The translations under genes and the position numbers were made by a program. The notes beneath the pieces are model-generated. The model saw only the letters and a program-made list of their open reading frames with translations, was not told the DNA's origin and ran no database searches. This document shows, in pieces, positions 1 through 7,793 of a DNA stretch of 64,000 bases (its first letter is position 1; each line of letters begins with the position of its first letter). This DNA is from Paenibacillus brasilensis (GTDB taxonomy: Bacteria > Bacillota > Bacilli > Paenibacillales > Paenibacillaceae): the NCBI RefSeq assembly GCF_009363115.1, contig NZ_CP045298.1, positions 1,704,001 through 1,768,000 of the forward strand. Reading direction: 5' to 3'.

Positions 1-1569
1 ACGGCCTGTGCTATTAATTAGCTTGTCCAGCAATTGGTCGAATGTCGTCATAAAACGAGAAGCTGCACTATAAGCATGCTGAAACTTGATCAGATTGGAC
101 ATCTCCTCATCCAGAGATACCCCGCTGACAGACTGTCTGCTTAAATCCACCTGTTCCGTCAGGAGCTGTGCATTCTGTGATTGACGTTCCGCCTCCTGAG
201 TCTGAACTCCAAGTTGTCCGACAATAGAGCTAAAATAGTCATCTACTGACGTTGGACTAGATAAAGCTGCCCCGAAATCAAACTTTACATTTTTCAAATT
301 AGCCATAGCCATAGCTAAAGCATTATTCCCGAGTACTACCTTCTCATCTGTCGTTCCCGCGCCATCTACCCTTAGAGAAGTTGCAATTTTATTAGGATCA
401 CTTTGTATATCGGGATTTAGCGTAATATTACCTGCTGTAATCGCAGCTCCATCTTTAGAAGTAAAAAATGCGTCCCCTTTGGTAGGAGTTGTTCCACTAA
501 TGGTATAACCCAACTGGTGAAGTCCGTTGATACCTTGGACAGTAACTTTCAAATCGCTTGTTAAAGTACGGTTATTATTAGCATTTGAGTAAGTAACGGC
601 TGTATTATTCGGTCCCGTGTTCAGTACTGTCCCTTCAGGAAGCACAGTTCCTTTAGGAAGAGTAACTTCAATATTTCCGTTGGCTAGTGTGTTCGCTAAT
701 TGGTTTATCTGATTTTTATAGTCCGCAACGTATCTGTCACGTGATAATACCATTCCGTAAACTTCACCGCCAGTCAAGGTACCACCTGTAAAAGCAGCCT
801 GAAGACCGTCTGCGGTTAATGGTGTAACCGCACTACCAGTTACAGCGATTTGTCCGGCTACTGTTACTTGATACCCATCATCCAGTTGAGTAACCTGCAC
901 ATTAGCCAGTTTAGACAACTTATCGATCGCATAATCTCGCTGATCCCTCAAGTCATTTGGGTTATCTCCCAACGACTCTAACTTGGTAATGTTCCCGTTT
1001 AGATCAGCTACAGATTGCAAAAGAGAATTCATCTCTGTTGTTTTTAATGTAATATTATTGGTTAAATCGGAATCTAGCGCATCAAGCTGCTTGCTTGTCT
1101 GATTCAATGCATCCGTCAATGCCAGCGTCGTTTCTTTTACAATTTTACGGTTCGTTACGTCCTGAGGATCTTGACTCAAATCAGACCAAGCATTCCAAAA
1201 ATTATCCATAACCTTGCGCATTCCTGTATCAGATGGCTCGTTCATAATTGTTTCAAGCTTATTCAAAGTATCATAGCGGATACTCCATCCACCTAAAGAA
1301 GAGTTTTCATTGCGGTACTGGTCATCCAAAAATGTCTGACGAACACGCTCAATAGCACTAAACTCAACCCCTGTACCCATCTGGCCTCTTACAACGGAAC
1401 GGTTCAAACCGTAGGCTTCCATAGAGTCAGAGGCCTTCATACTGACCACTTGTCTGGAGTAACCAGCTGTGTTGGCATTTGAGATATTGTGTCCGGTTGT
1501 ATTTAGGGCTGCAGTCTGCGTATTTAAGCTTCTTTTCGCTGTTTCTATTCCGTGAAATGTTGAGGTCAT
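1..1569 (-). CDS. flgK: Flagellar hook-associated protein 1 (FlgK), C-terminus cut by window edge
   Basis: FlgK forms the junction between the flagellar hook and filament outside the cell. The minus-strand frame is open from an ATG at 1569 to base 1, so the C-terminus lies outside the window. The N-terminus begins MTSTFHGIETAKRSLNTQ, and the conserved rod/hook-family segment follows (ALNTTGHNISNANTAGYSRQ), where the HNISNANTAGYSRQ core is the FlgK signature. A long coiled coil and a variable middle domain come next, and the frame near the window edge still reads as a helical C-terminal domain. The RBS GCAGGAGG lies 6 bases before the ATG. It follows flgN by 15 bases and is the last visible member of the yvyF-flgM-flgN-flgK group, the same order as in B. 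subtilis. Confidence 0.93.
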   Translation of the reverse strand, partial: MTSTFHGIETAKRSLNTQTAALNTTGHNISNANTAGYSRQVVSMKASDSMEAYGLNRSVVRGQMGTGVEFSAIERVRQTFLDDQYRNENSSLGGWSIRYDTLNKLETIMNEPSDTGMRKVMDNFWNAWSDLSQDPQDVTNRKIVKETTLALTDALNQTSKQLDALDSDLTNNITLKTTEMNSLLQSVADLNGNITKLESLGDNPNDLRDQRDYAIDKLSKLANVQVTQLDDGYQVTVAGQIAVTGSAVTPLTADGLQAAFTGGTLTGGEVYGMVLSRDRYVADYKNQINQLANTLANGNIEVTLPKGTVLPEGTVLNTGPNNTAVTYSNANNNRTLTSDLKVTVQGINGLHQLGYTISGTTPTKGDAFFTSKDGAAITAGNITLNPDIQSDPNKIATSLRVDGAGTTDEKVVLGNNALAMAMANLKNVKFDFGAALSSPTSVDDYFSSIVGQLGVQTQEAERQSQNAQLLTEQVDLSRQSVSGVSLDEEMSNLIKFQHAYSAASRFMTTFDQLLDKLINSTGR

Positions 1570-1584
1570 ATTTTCCTCCTGCAA

Positions 1585-2082
1585 TTAGGCCCGAGTGTCG
1601 AATAACCCTGAGCGGATAGTAGAATTTTTTTCATCTGGGCGATGATACGTTGTTTCGGATTCCTCGTAGTAAGACATCGTCTCTATAGAAAAATCAATGT
1701 AAGAAATCGCCTGCTCTATAAGCTGACGATTCAACTCATTAAGTTGCTTAAGTCTGCTCAACGTCTCCGAAAGTCGTGCTTGAATGCTTAGCAACTTCTG
1801 CTTATCTTGAAAGTCGAAAACTAGACGTGACAACTCAGTAATGGTTAAGTTCAGCTTGGATTTAATTCCGCGTTCCTGCAAAAATTCATATGCAGAGGAA
1901 ATACGTTGTTCTTCAAGTTGATCAATGAGTTTGGATATTTTTGACTCCTGGTTCATTACCAGAATGAGCTGATCTACCTTATTGGATATCAGTGCTTCTT
2001 TTTTTTGAGTCCCTAATGCAATCAACTGCTCGTGAGCCTCTCTCAGCTGCTCCAGCACATCAATCAGGCGATCTAAAGGCAT
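1585..2082 (-). CDS. flgN: Flagellar export chaperone FlgN
   Basis: FlgN is the cytoplasmic chaperone that keeps FlgK and FlgL soluble before type III export. The 165-residue protein is almost entirely alpha-helical with heptad patterns and has no signal peptide, as expected for the FlgN family. Identity rests on this fold, the length, and above all on position: it sits between flgM (12 bases upstream) and its client flgK (15 bases downstream). The primary sequence of FlgN is poorly conserved, so context carries most of the weight. Confidence 0.85.
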   Translation of the reverse strand: MPLDRLIDVLEQLREAHEQLIALGTQKKEALISNKVDQLILVMNQESKISKLIDQLEEQRISSAYEFLQERGIKSKLNLTITELSRLVFDFQDKQKLLSIQARLSETLSRLKQLNELNRQLIEQAISYIDFSIETMSYYEESETTYHRPDEKNSTIRSGLFDTRA

Positions 2083-2094
2083 ATTTTACTTCAC

Positions 2095-2370
2095 CTAGCT
2101 TTCGGAAGACTGCTTGAAGTAAGGCAACAGCTTCTCTGCAATTTTGTCTGCATCTACACGATAGGTTCCAGAAGCCACTTGCTGCTTAAGCTCCTGAATT
2201 TTTTTAACTCGATCTGTATCGCTGCTCCGGTTCAGCATTTCCATTGCTTCCGGGGAGATGGATACCTCATCCTTGCGACGAGATTTCTTTTGCTCCTCTT
2301 GGCGCCCTGTTTCAATATTTCGCTGATATGGATTAATCGCTCCGATGCGGTTGGTCTCGTTAATTTTCAT
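2095..2370 (-). CDS. flgM: Anti-sigma-28 factor FlgM
   Basis: FlgM binds and inhibits the flagellar sigma factor (sigma-D in Bacillus) until the hook is complete. The protein opens MKINETNRIGAINPYQ, typical of Gram-positive FlgM, and its C-terminal half (DRVKKIQELKQQVASGTY...ADKIAEKLL) is the sigma-binding helical region. Two starts are possible. GTG at 2379 would leave no room after the Shine-Dalgarno sequence, whereas ATG at 2370 has AAGGTGG about 5 bases upstream, so the ATG is chosen (91 residues). It heads the flgM-flgN-flgK unit. A putative sigma-D promoter at 2508-2534 would make this an autoregulated operon, as in B. subtilis. Confidence 0.92.
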   Translation of the reverse strand: MKINETNRIGAINPYQRNIETGRQEEQKKSRRKDEVSISPEAMEMLNRSSDTDRVKKIQELKQQVASGTYRVDADKIAEKLLPYFKQSSES

Positions 2371-2481
2371 AACTTCCACCTTCCTTAGTTATTTGATATG
2401 GTCAGAATGTATCAGACGACATAGCGTCGAACATGGTTCGTATTATGCCTTACTTCTTATTTGTGCATGGTTGCTAAAAAT

Positions 2482-2515
2482 AAAAAAACCGATAAGCTCT
2501 ATAAAGATTATCGGC
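2482..2515 (-). terminator. Intrinsic terminator downstream of yvyF
   Basis: CCGATAA (2489-2495) and TTATCGG (2508-2514) pair as a perfect 7-bp stem, followed on the minus strand by a seven-T run (2482-2488). It would end transcripts coming through yvyF and separate them from flgM. The 3-prime face of the dyad doubles as the putative sigma-D -10 box. Confidence 0.7.
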
Positions 2516-2534
2516 GGTATTTGAAACTTTTTGA
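2508..2534 (-). promoter_or_regulatory. Putative sigma-D promoter of flgM
   Basis: On the minus strand a -10 box GCCGATAA (2508-2515) agrees with the flagellar sigma consensus GCCGATAT at seven of eight positions. A TCAA box (2531-2534) lies 15 bases upstream, against the consensus TAAA with a 15-base spacer. Transcription would start near 2500, about 130 bases before flgM. The -10 box forms part of the terminator hairpin of the upstream transcript. Known in B. subtilis: flgM has a sigma-D promoter in this same place. Confidence 0.6.
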
Positions 2535-2564
2535 ATAGCTAAATACGTTTTTAATTCCCCTGTA

Positions 2565-2975
2565 CTAGTTTCCACGAAGTTTATCAATTGCGCTGTAGGT
2601 ACCTTTGCCCATATTGTTAATTTGATCCTGATTACTACTTTCACGCGCAGCCTGATGCAGGTCTTTGGTCAGTCTTGTTCGACAAGAATCGCACATGTGT
2701 CCATCACGAATCGGTATTCCGCACACTTCGCAAGGATACGTCATATTGGGTGCATTAGCAATGGAAATACGCCCCTCACGTATAAAGGTCGTGATTTGCT
2801 TAACGGATACCCCAGTCGCCTCTGAAAGCTCATGCATATGAATCCCTTTATTTTCACGTATATGTTTGCCACAAAGCTCATATTCAAGTTCAATATCTTT
2901 GATACAATTCTGACAGAGCCCTCTGACATTCATAATAAACAGCTTTCCACAGCGAGGACAGTTATCCAAATTCAT
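2565..2975 (-). CDS. yvyF: YvyF family flagellar operon protein (zinc-binding)
   Basis: This 136-residue protein matches the YvyF/TIGR03826 'flagellar operon protein' family, found between competence and flagellar genes in Bacilli. It has two Cys-x2-Cys pairs near the N-terminus (CPRC at 6-9 and CQNC) and another set further on (CEVC...CDSC), which look like two zinc ribbons. A short helix-turn-helix-like stretch (HELSEATGVSVKQITTFIRE) lies between them. That layout suggests a DNA-binding or regulatory role, but the function is not established. It lies upstream of flgM and ends at a terminator. In B. subtilis it directly follows comFC; here a LysM gene intervenes. Confidence 0.85.
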   Translation of the reverse strand: MNLDNCPRCGKLFIMNVRGLCQNCIKDIELEYELCGKHIRENKGIHMHELSEATGVSVKQITTFIREGRISIANAPNMTYPCEVCGIPIRDGHMCDSCRTRLTKDLHQAARESSNQDQINNMGKGTYSAIDKLRGN

Positions 2976-3277
2976 CCTCTGCAGCGCCCCTTTCCAATTT
3001 CCGATCTCTAATTACTTTTATCCTTACATTACCTTATACTGAAGAGCCTCGTCTAGCAAATATTTCAAAAAAAGATTCTCAGATTTTACACAACTACACA
3101 TTTTGTACGTTATCATAGTAAAAGTATAAACGATACTGCTATCCATCAGCAAAATCCCCTCTACATCGGTATGTATCGTTATTCAAATGACATACAAATT
3201 AAGGAAGCCAACAAGTCCTTACATCTTAGCCTATGGCATGTATTTATTTATCGTCAAACAATGCGACTTATTTGAGA

Positions 3278-3325
3278 TAAAAAATAAAATAAGCGCCATT
3301 CCAGTAATTTTCGGGAATAGCGCTT
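3278..3325 (-). terminator. Strong intrinsic terminator
   Basis: On the minus strand, AAGCGCTATTCC pairs with GGAATGGCGCTT over 12 bp. The single variable pair is a U-G wobble in the minus transcript but a C/A mismatch on the plus strand. A T-rich tail (TTATTTTATTTTTTA) follows. It would terminate transcripts coming from the lysM gene or from the structured block at 3371-3520. Confidence 0.75.
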
Positions 3326-3370
3326 CATTATAATTAATATAGCTATATATGAATATGATCAAACGAGAAG

Positions 3371-3520
3371 TGCAGGTCAAGCTGAGGGAAAAACCGGGCG
3401 AAACAATCCTCAGAAGAATTCATGTTCACCTGTGCCCCGAATACTATCAAGCAAATGCAGTAAATCCGGGGGATCGGCGCCCATAGAATGCTCCGCACAT
3501 GGAGTGTGGGGATTCATAAA
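3371..3520. repeat. GC-rich structured block, probable diverged interspersed repeat
   Basis: This non-coding block is much richer in G and C than its surroundings and full of complementary segments: CTGAGG/CCTCAG (about 3380-3412), and GTGCAGGT pairing with ACCTGTGC on the plus strand using G-U pairs. Read on the minus strand it contains GCGGAGC followed by ...CCCCCGGATT, the same landmarks as the element at 43408-43540. Either a diverged repeat copy or a structured RNA is possible; I recognise no riboswitch or known RNA family in it. Confidence 0.4.
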
Positions 3521-3673
3521 TCTCATGCAACTATCATCATCTTATTCATAAACTATCTGAAATCATGATAGATGTATCATTGGAAATTTGCAGCCCAAAA
3601 AAACAAACAATTATTCAAAAAAGCATTGTTTTAATAGAGCCCTTCCCGTATACTATAGTCAAACGCTGGGTTT

Positions 3674-3717
3674 AATAAATAATTATTATTATGCATTCAT
3701 AATAATAATTATTTATT
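3674..3717. repeat. Perfect 19-bp AT-only inverted repeat at lysM stop codon
   Basis: The arms 3674-3692 and 3699-3717 are exact reverse complements, consist only of A and T, and surround a 6-base loop (GCATTC). The right arm contains the stop codon of the lysM gene (3709-3711). There is no adjoining T-run typical of an intrinsic terminator, so it may act as an mRNA 3-prime stabilising hairpin. Confidence 0.7.
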
Positions 3718-4173
3718 TGTGTTTGTTTGTGGTACTTGCAGTTCTTGACCCACTTTAATCAGGTTGTTGATTTTAACCAGTTCTTCAACAGTTACGCCAT
3801 ATTTTTTTGCAATAGAAGCCAGTGTATCACCATCTTGGACATTTACTGTGATTGTGTTTACGGCAGCTGGTGTTTCAGTTGTAGTTGTTGCTGATTTTGT
3901 TGTTGTTGCTTGATTGTTGTCAGTAGCCGGTTGAGCTGGTGTTTTAGTTGTTGTATCTTCAGTAGTTCCAGTTCCGTAAACATTTGCTTCAAATGCTTTT
4001 TGTGCTGCTTCTTGTTGTTCTCTAATTATTTGATCTTCCAGTTGTTGTTTTTCGTCATCAGAGTTGGATTTTGCCATTACTTGACCTGTTGCAAGTGGGC
4101 TAAGCAAAGAAACTGCACCTAAACTTACTGCCAGCATACTAGATACTGCTACTTTTTTCATTACGTTTTTCAT
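3709..4173 (-). CDS. Secreted LysM-domain protein
   Basis: A 154-residue exported protein with a Sec signal peptide (residues 1 to about 34, cleavage after QVMA), a charged and then Thr/Ala-rich linker (about 35-105), and one C-terminal LysM domain (about 107-150) with the conserved core DGDTLASIAKKYGVTVEEL...VGQELQVP. LysM binds N-acetylglucosamine in peptidoglycan, so the protein should attach to the cell wall. No enzymatic domain is present; it may be a wall-binding scaffold. The RBS AGGAGAG precedes the ATG. A near-consensus promoter lies about 230 bases upstream, leaving a long leader. The gene interrupts the comFC-yvyF order known from B. subtilis. Confidence 0.85.
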   Translation of the reverse strand: MKNVMKKVAVSSMLAVSLGAVSLLSPLATGQVMAKSNSDDEKQQLEDQIIREQQEAAQKAFEANVYGTGTTEDTTTKTPAQPATDNNQATTTKSATTTTETPAAVNTITVNVQDGDTLASIAKKYGVTVEELVKINNLIKVGQELQVPQTNTNK

Positions 4174-4554
4174 TATTTTTCTCTCCTCTTTTTAGTTTTA
4201 AATTTTAATTAACTGCTTTACTACTGAGCGAGACACTCCCAATGTCCGCTCTTTTGTCATTAGCTAATCACTTATTACCAATTCATGTTAGCTATCAACA
4301 GATAGAAATTGTACTCCTCTTTTCCAAAAAAATCAACCTCTAAATTGAAATGTTCTAAATTCATCCCTCACTTCCTTACTTTTTGTTTGTGTCTATATTT
4401 TTATTATATATCTCTTTCTAGCTCGTTGTCAAATTCTGCTGATTACGCGCTGTAAAAGAACTCTACTCTATCAATTAAGAATTTTCGAAGCAATTTCAAG
4501 GTTTATTTCATAGTTACAAACAATCCTCTCATAACAAATACAGAAAATTTAGAC
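4174..4554. other. Intergenic region between comFC and lysM
   Basis: This AT-rich stretch contains the lysM promoter (4403-4432) and its long untranslated leader. No open frame with a ribosome-binding site is visible and no clear terminator for comFC was found. Confidence 0.5.
4403..4432 (-). promoter_or_regulatory. Consensus sigma-A promoter upstream of lysM gene
   Basis: On the minus strand TTGACA (4427-4432) and TATAAT (4403-4408) are both perfect matches to the sigma-A consensus, separated by 18 bases. Transcription would start near 4396, giving a 5-prime leader of about 220 bases before the LysM protein. The leader (4174-4396) shows no riboswitch I recognise; a small hairpin lies near 4230-4255. 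Confidence 0.75.
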
Positions 4555-5382
4555 TTATGATCTTGCTAAAGTCAGGCAAAAAATAGCCAAATGTACTCCT
4601 TGCTCTGCTGCCTTTTCACCTAAAACACGCGCACACGCCTGCAAGGTGCTACCTGTTGTATAAATATCGTCTACGAGCAAAACAGTAGCAGACTGTATCC
4701 TGTCCGATGTGTATCGAGAATCAGCTTTTAAAACAAGAGACTTCAACAATTCCGCCATATCAGGGATAACAGCAAAGGCATTATCCATTGTGCTTATGCG
4801 ATCCTTTTTTGTTTTAAAGCTCTGTTTGCCAGTATCTTGTGGTCGAGCAAGTAAAGGTACGAAAGGAAGCTTATTCCGCTTCGCAATCTCTTCAGCCAGA
4901 ACTTGAGCCTGATTGAAGCCCCGCTCTGTCAGCCTCGTCTCACTTACCGGAACACAGGTCACAATGTCTACACTCCACAAAGATCGGTTGAGAACAGAAT
5001 GGACATCCCCTGCAAACTCATGTCTCATCGCCCGATAGGCTCGGTTCATGATCTCACCCAGCGCAGAAGCATACTTTTCATTCCCACGATATTTGAACTG
5101 TCCAATCCATTCTCTCATCATCGGTGTATAGCTGGTTGCACTCCGATTACACACATAGTAACGTGCCGATCGGACAGGCCTTACGCAATCCGGGCAAAAT
5201 GTCGGACGTCCACAATGAACGCACCGAATTTTGTAAATCCAAGGGATTTGAACCGAACAAGTAGTACAAATCCCTGCATACTCGGAAAAACGCCCTGTGA
5301 GAGTGCCGCAAGCGATACATGCCTGGGACTGACGATGGAGTAGCCAATTCATAAAAAAACGGGTTCTTGAAATTATCCCCAT
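4555..5382 (-). CDS. comFC: Competence protein ComFC (phosphoribosyltransferase family)
   Basis: ComFC is a cytoplasmic protein needed for natural transformation, related to the ComF/GntX phosphoribosyltransferase family. A Cys4 zinc site comes first (CIACG...CTTC, CVHC...CPDC), and the C-terminal half has the PRPP-binding loop VLLVDDIYTTGSTLQACARVL plus the family motif RGFNQAQ. The frame is open to an ATG at 5592, which would overlap comFA by over 120 bases. I prefer the ATG at 5382, preceded by AAAGGTG with a 9-base spacer; starts at 5436 and 5352 have weaker signals. It lies just downstream of comFA. A comFB gene, present between them in B. subtilis, is missing. Confidence 0.88.
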   Translation of the reverse strand: MGIISRTRFFMNWLLHRQSQACIACGTLTGRFSEYAGICTTCSVQIPWIYKIRCVHCGRPTFCPDCVRPVRSARYYVCNRSATSYTPMMREWIGQFKYRGNEKYASALGEIMNRAYRAMRHEFAGDVHSVLNRSLWSVDIVTCVPVSETRLTERGFNQAQVLAEEIAKRNKLPFVPLLARPQDTGKQSFKTKKDRISTMDNAFAVIPDMAELLKSLVLKADSRYTSDRIQSATVLLVDDIYTTGSTLQACARVLGEKAAEQGVHLAIFCLTLARS

Positions 5383-5468
5383 ACCAAAATGCACCTTTCT
5401 TGGTAGTTTACGTACCGACATAGCTTCAGGTTTCATATTTCTAAAAAAACTTTTTTTATTTAATGCAT

Positions 5469-7589
5469 TTAATGCTTGATCTCCTTCAGATAACCTTTTT
5501 TCCGTGCTAGTGTATTCATGCGTTGAATCTGTCTGATTGCCCTCTTTTGACCACGAGTCCATTGGGGAGATGTGAAAATAACACCTCCGCACGGGTCATC
5601 CTTGGACCTTCCCGCGCGACCAGCCATTTGGACGAGAGAGGCCTCATCAAAAAGATGGCTATCCGCGTCCAGTATGTACACATCGCTGCGCGGAACAGTC
5701 ACTCCCCGCTCCAAAATAGTAGTTGTGACCAACACACGTATTTCAGTGGCTCGAAATAAACGCACTTTAACAGTTCGTTCTTCATCCTGTGATGAGGTAC
5801 CGGCAATGGCTACATCGGGTACGTGTTTAATCAGCAGTCTCACCAGACCCTGAATATGGGAAATTCGTGTCACAAACAGAAAGACCTGTGCTCCTCGCTG
5901 TATAGATACGCGCAGGCGTTGAGTAAAGGCCGCGGGAAGCTGACCTTTTTGCAACCAATGTTTCACGGGAGCAGTCCCTAAGCGAAATGGGACAGGTAAG
6001 GGATGACGATGAAAGCGAACAGGAACCTTGGCATGTGGTAGTCGGCCGCGTGCTACCTCTCTCTGCAGCGCATGTGGTGGCGTAGCAGACAAATAGATAA
6101 ACTTGCCCTCCGGCTTACATACAGCTTGTGCAGCAAAGGCGAGCATAGGATCATTGTGATAAGGAAACGCGTCAATTTCGTCAATCACTACCAGATCAAA
6201 GGCGTGACGATAACGCAATAGCTGGTGTGTCGTTGCCAGTGTCAGCTGCCCTCTTTGCCAGCGTTCTGCGCTCCCCCCATAAAGCGTTACCATGGTAGCC
6301 TGGGGAAAAGCAACCTCCAAGCGAGGTGCCAACTCCAGTACCACATCCCGGCGCGGTGTTGCTACAAGCGCTGTCCCTCCGCGTTCCAACACATGCTGCA
6401 AAAGCGGAAACATCATTTCCGTCTTGCCTGCGCCAGTCACGGCCCAGAGCAAAAAACGCTCTGCCGCAGGATCGGGTATTTGCCGATCAGCGCTTCCCCC
6501 CGCAAGCTTGCCAGATTTGAGTGAAGACCGCCCGCTGCGGGCAAGAGTGCTGCCATGCGTAGCAGCAGCGTCCGTCCCCCGGCTCGCAACCCTGTCGCGC
6601 CGGAACAATTCGCGCGCTCGTAGCCAACGGCTCTCCAGGCGAGAGCGTCGCCGCACTTCCGCGGGTGGTGCGGCCAAAAAGTGCAGTGCAGCTTCGGCGG
6701 CGGCACGTTGCGCAGGGCTCAGCCCCCAGCGGTCGAGTTCCGCTCCCGAGGCTGCTCCTGCCGTGCGCGGCACGGCGGGCTTCGCTGCACCGCGCAGCAG
6801 CAGCGAGCATTCACGGCTGCGCCCAAGTGCGAGACATGTCTCACAGTAGGCGCACGCCTTACGCCCACACGATGCACAGCTCGTACGGTGCACTATCCCG
6901 CTGCCACAACGGTTGCAGCGGAATTCATGTGCACGCGTGGCAGACCGGCGCAAATGTGGTGCGGGGGCAAGGCCAGCTGCAAAGCTGAGCCGACCTTGTA
7001 GATATGCAAGTTGCGCAGCTGAACGCCAAGCACGCTCCAAACCTGGCGATACCTCTGCCAGCAGCGCTTCGACTTCCGGAACGAACAACTGGCGTCCAGA
7101 CAGTAAACTGGCCAACTCATTCGCTTGTCGTACCACACACTCCATATCCAGTTTTTCAATTCCACTGTTGAGATTCCTTTTTGGGACCAAGCTTAATGCT
7201 CCTTTTATCCCTCGTTGTTCTGCTCCTTCCTCTGCACCAGAAATCCAGCCTTGTTCATCATCCCAAATGCATATCCGATTTATTTCCCCAGATAAAATCC
7301 GTTGTCCGTCAACAGGTTCCAGAGTCAGCTCATTTTTTAGATTTGAAAGAATATATCTCCCCCATTGCTTATTCCCCCATCGCTTCATATCCGCTAGCTC
7401 CTTAAATGTTTCACACAGCTTTATTCCCCAAGGCAATGGAAACCCTTCTCCTAATAACACCCACCTTTCGACACTATTCGTCTGTCCCTCATTTCGATGT
7501 ATCCACCATGTCAGATCTACTCGAATATCCACAGATAATCGTAGATTCCAATGCCCCATATACCTAATCGCATACACAGCAACTTTCAT
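5469..7589 (-). CDS. comFA: Competence helicase ComFA
   Basis: ComFA is the DEAD-box-like ATPase that drives uptake of transforming single-stranded DNA across the membrane from the cytoplasmic side. Seen here: a Cys4-type zinc finger (about 225-261), a Q-motif-like LSPAQ (290-294), Walker A GAGKT (386-390), Walker B VIDEIDAF, motif III LSATPP, and C-terminal helicase motifs VTTTILERGVTVP and MAGRAGR. The ATG at 7589 has GGGAGGG 6 bases upstream and is chosen over a GTG at 7604. At 706 residues it is longer than B. subtilis ComFA (about 460), through a longer N-terminal region and a GC-rich Arg/Ala/Ser-rich insertion between Q-motif and Walker A (about 306-375). Confidence 0.93.
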   Translation of the reverse strand: MKVAVYAIRYMGHWNLRLSVDIRVDLTWWIHRNEGQTNSVERWVLLGEGFPLPWGIKLCETFKELADMKRWGNKQWGRYILSNLKNELTLEPVDGQRILSGEINRICIWDDEQGWISGAEEGAEQRGIKGALSLVPKRNLNSGIEKLDMECVVRQANELASLLSGRQLFVPEVEALLAEVSPGLERAWRSAAQLAYLQGRLSFAAGLAPAPHLRRSATRAHEFRCNRCGSGIVHRTSCASCGRKACAYCETCLALGRSRECSLLLRGAAKPAVPRTAGAASGAELDRWGLSPAQRAAAEAALHFLAAPPAEVRRRSRLESRWLRARELFRRDRVASRGTDAAATHGSTLARSGRSSLKSGKLAGGSADRQIPDPAAERFLLWAVTGAGKTEMMFPLLQHVLERGGTALVATPRRDVVLELAPRLEVAFPQATMVTLYGGSAERWQRGQLTLATTHQLLRYRHAFDLVVIDEIDAFPYHNDPMLAFAAQAVCKPEGKFIYLSATPPHALQREVARGRLPHAKVPVRFHRHPLPVPFRLGTAPVKHWLQKGQLPAAFTQRLRVSIQRGAQVFLFVTRISHIQGLVRLLIKHVPDVAIAGTSSQDEERTVKVRLFRATEIRVLVTTTILERGVTVPRSDVYILDADSHLFDEASLVQMAGRAGRSKDDPCGGVIFTSPQWTRGQKRAIRQIQRMNTLARKKGYLKEIKH

Positions 7590-7650
7590 CGCACACCCTC
7601 CCACTTATCACGGTCGTTTATTTCTGTTTCTTATCACAACAGATAACAAC

Positions 7651-7691
7651 AAAAAAGCACACTCCTATGGCCTATAGCCTGAAGTGTGCTT
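7651..7691 (-). terminator. Intrinsic terminator upstream of comFA
   Basis: AAGCACACT (7655-7663) pairs with AGTGTGCTT (7683-7691), with a second small dyad in the loop, and the minus-strand product ends in TTTTTTGTTGTT. It closes the transcript of the gene at 7794-8234 and isolates the competence genes. Confidence 0.8.
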
Positions 7692-7793
7692 CACATCAAT
7701 TGAACCTCAACAAGATTCGTATCGTCTTGCATATGCAATTGCTTATACATATTTATATCCGATTTTGACCCTTGTGTCCACAATTCCTTGTCA

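Larger units (their letters stand above)
2976..3708. other. Intergenic region with terminator and repeat-like structured sequence
   Basis: No credible gene is present in these 733 bases. The region holds a clear minus-strand terminator (3278-3325), a GC-rich block with strong dyad symmetry (3371-3520) resembling the repeat element at 43.4 kb, and the loop and left arm of a perfect AT-only inverted repeat that begins at the lysM stop codon (3674-3717). The promoter of yvyF is not obvious; the 3000-3270 stretch is AT-rich and shows nothing else I can support. Confidence 0.6.

Noticed and set aside
4174..4396. c-di-AMP (ydaO) riboswitch in the leader of the LysM gene
   Set aside because: Wall-related genes with long leaders often carry one, but none of the conserved ydaO segments is present.
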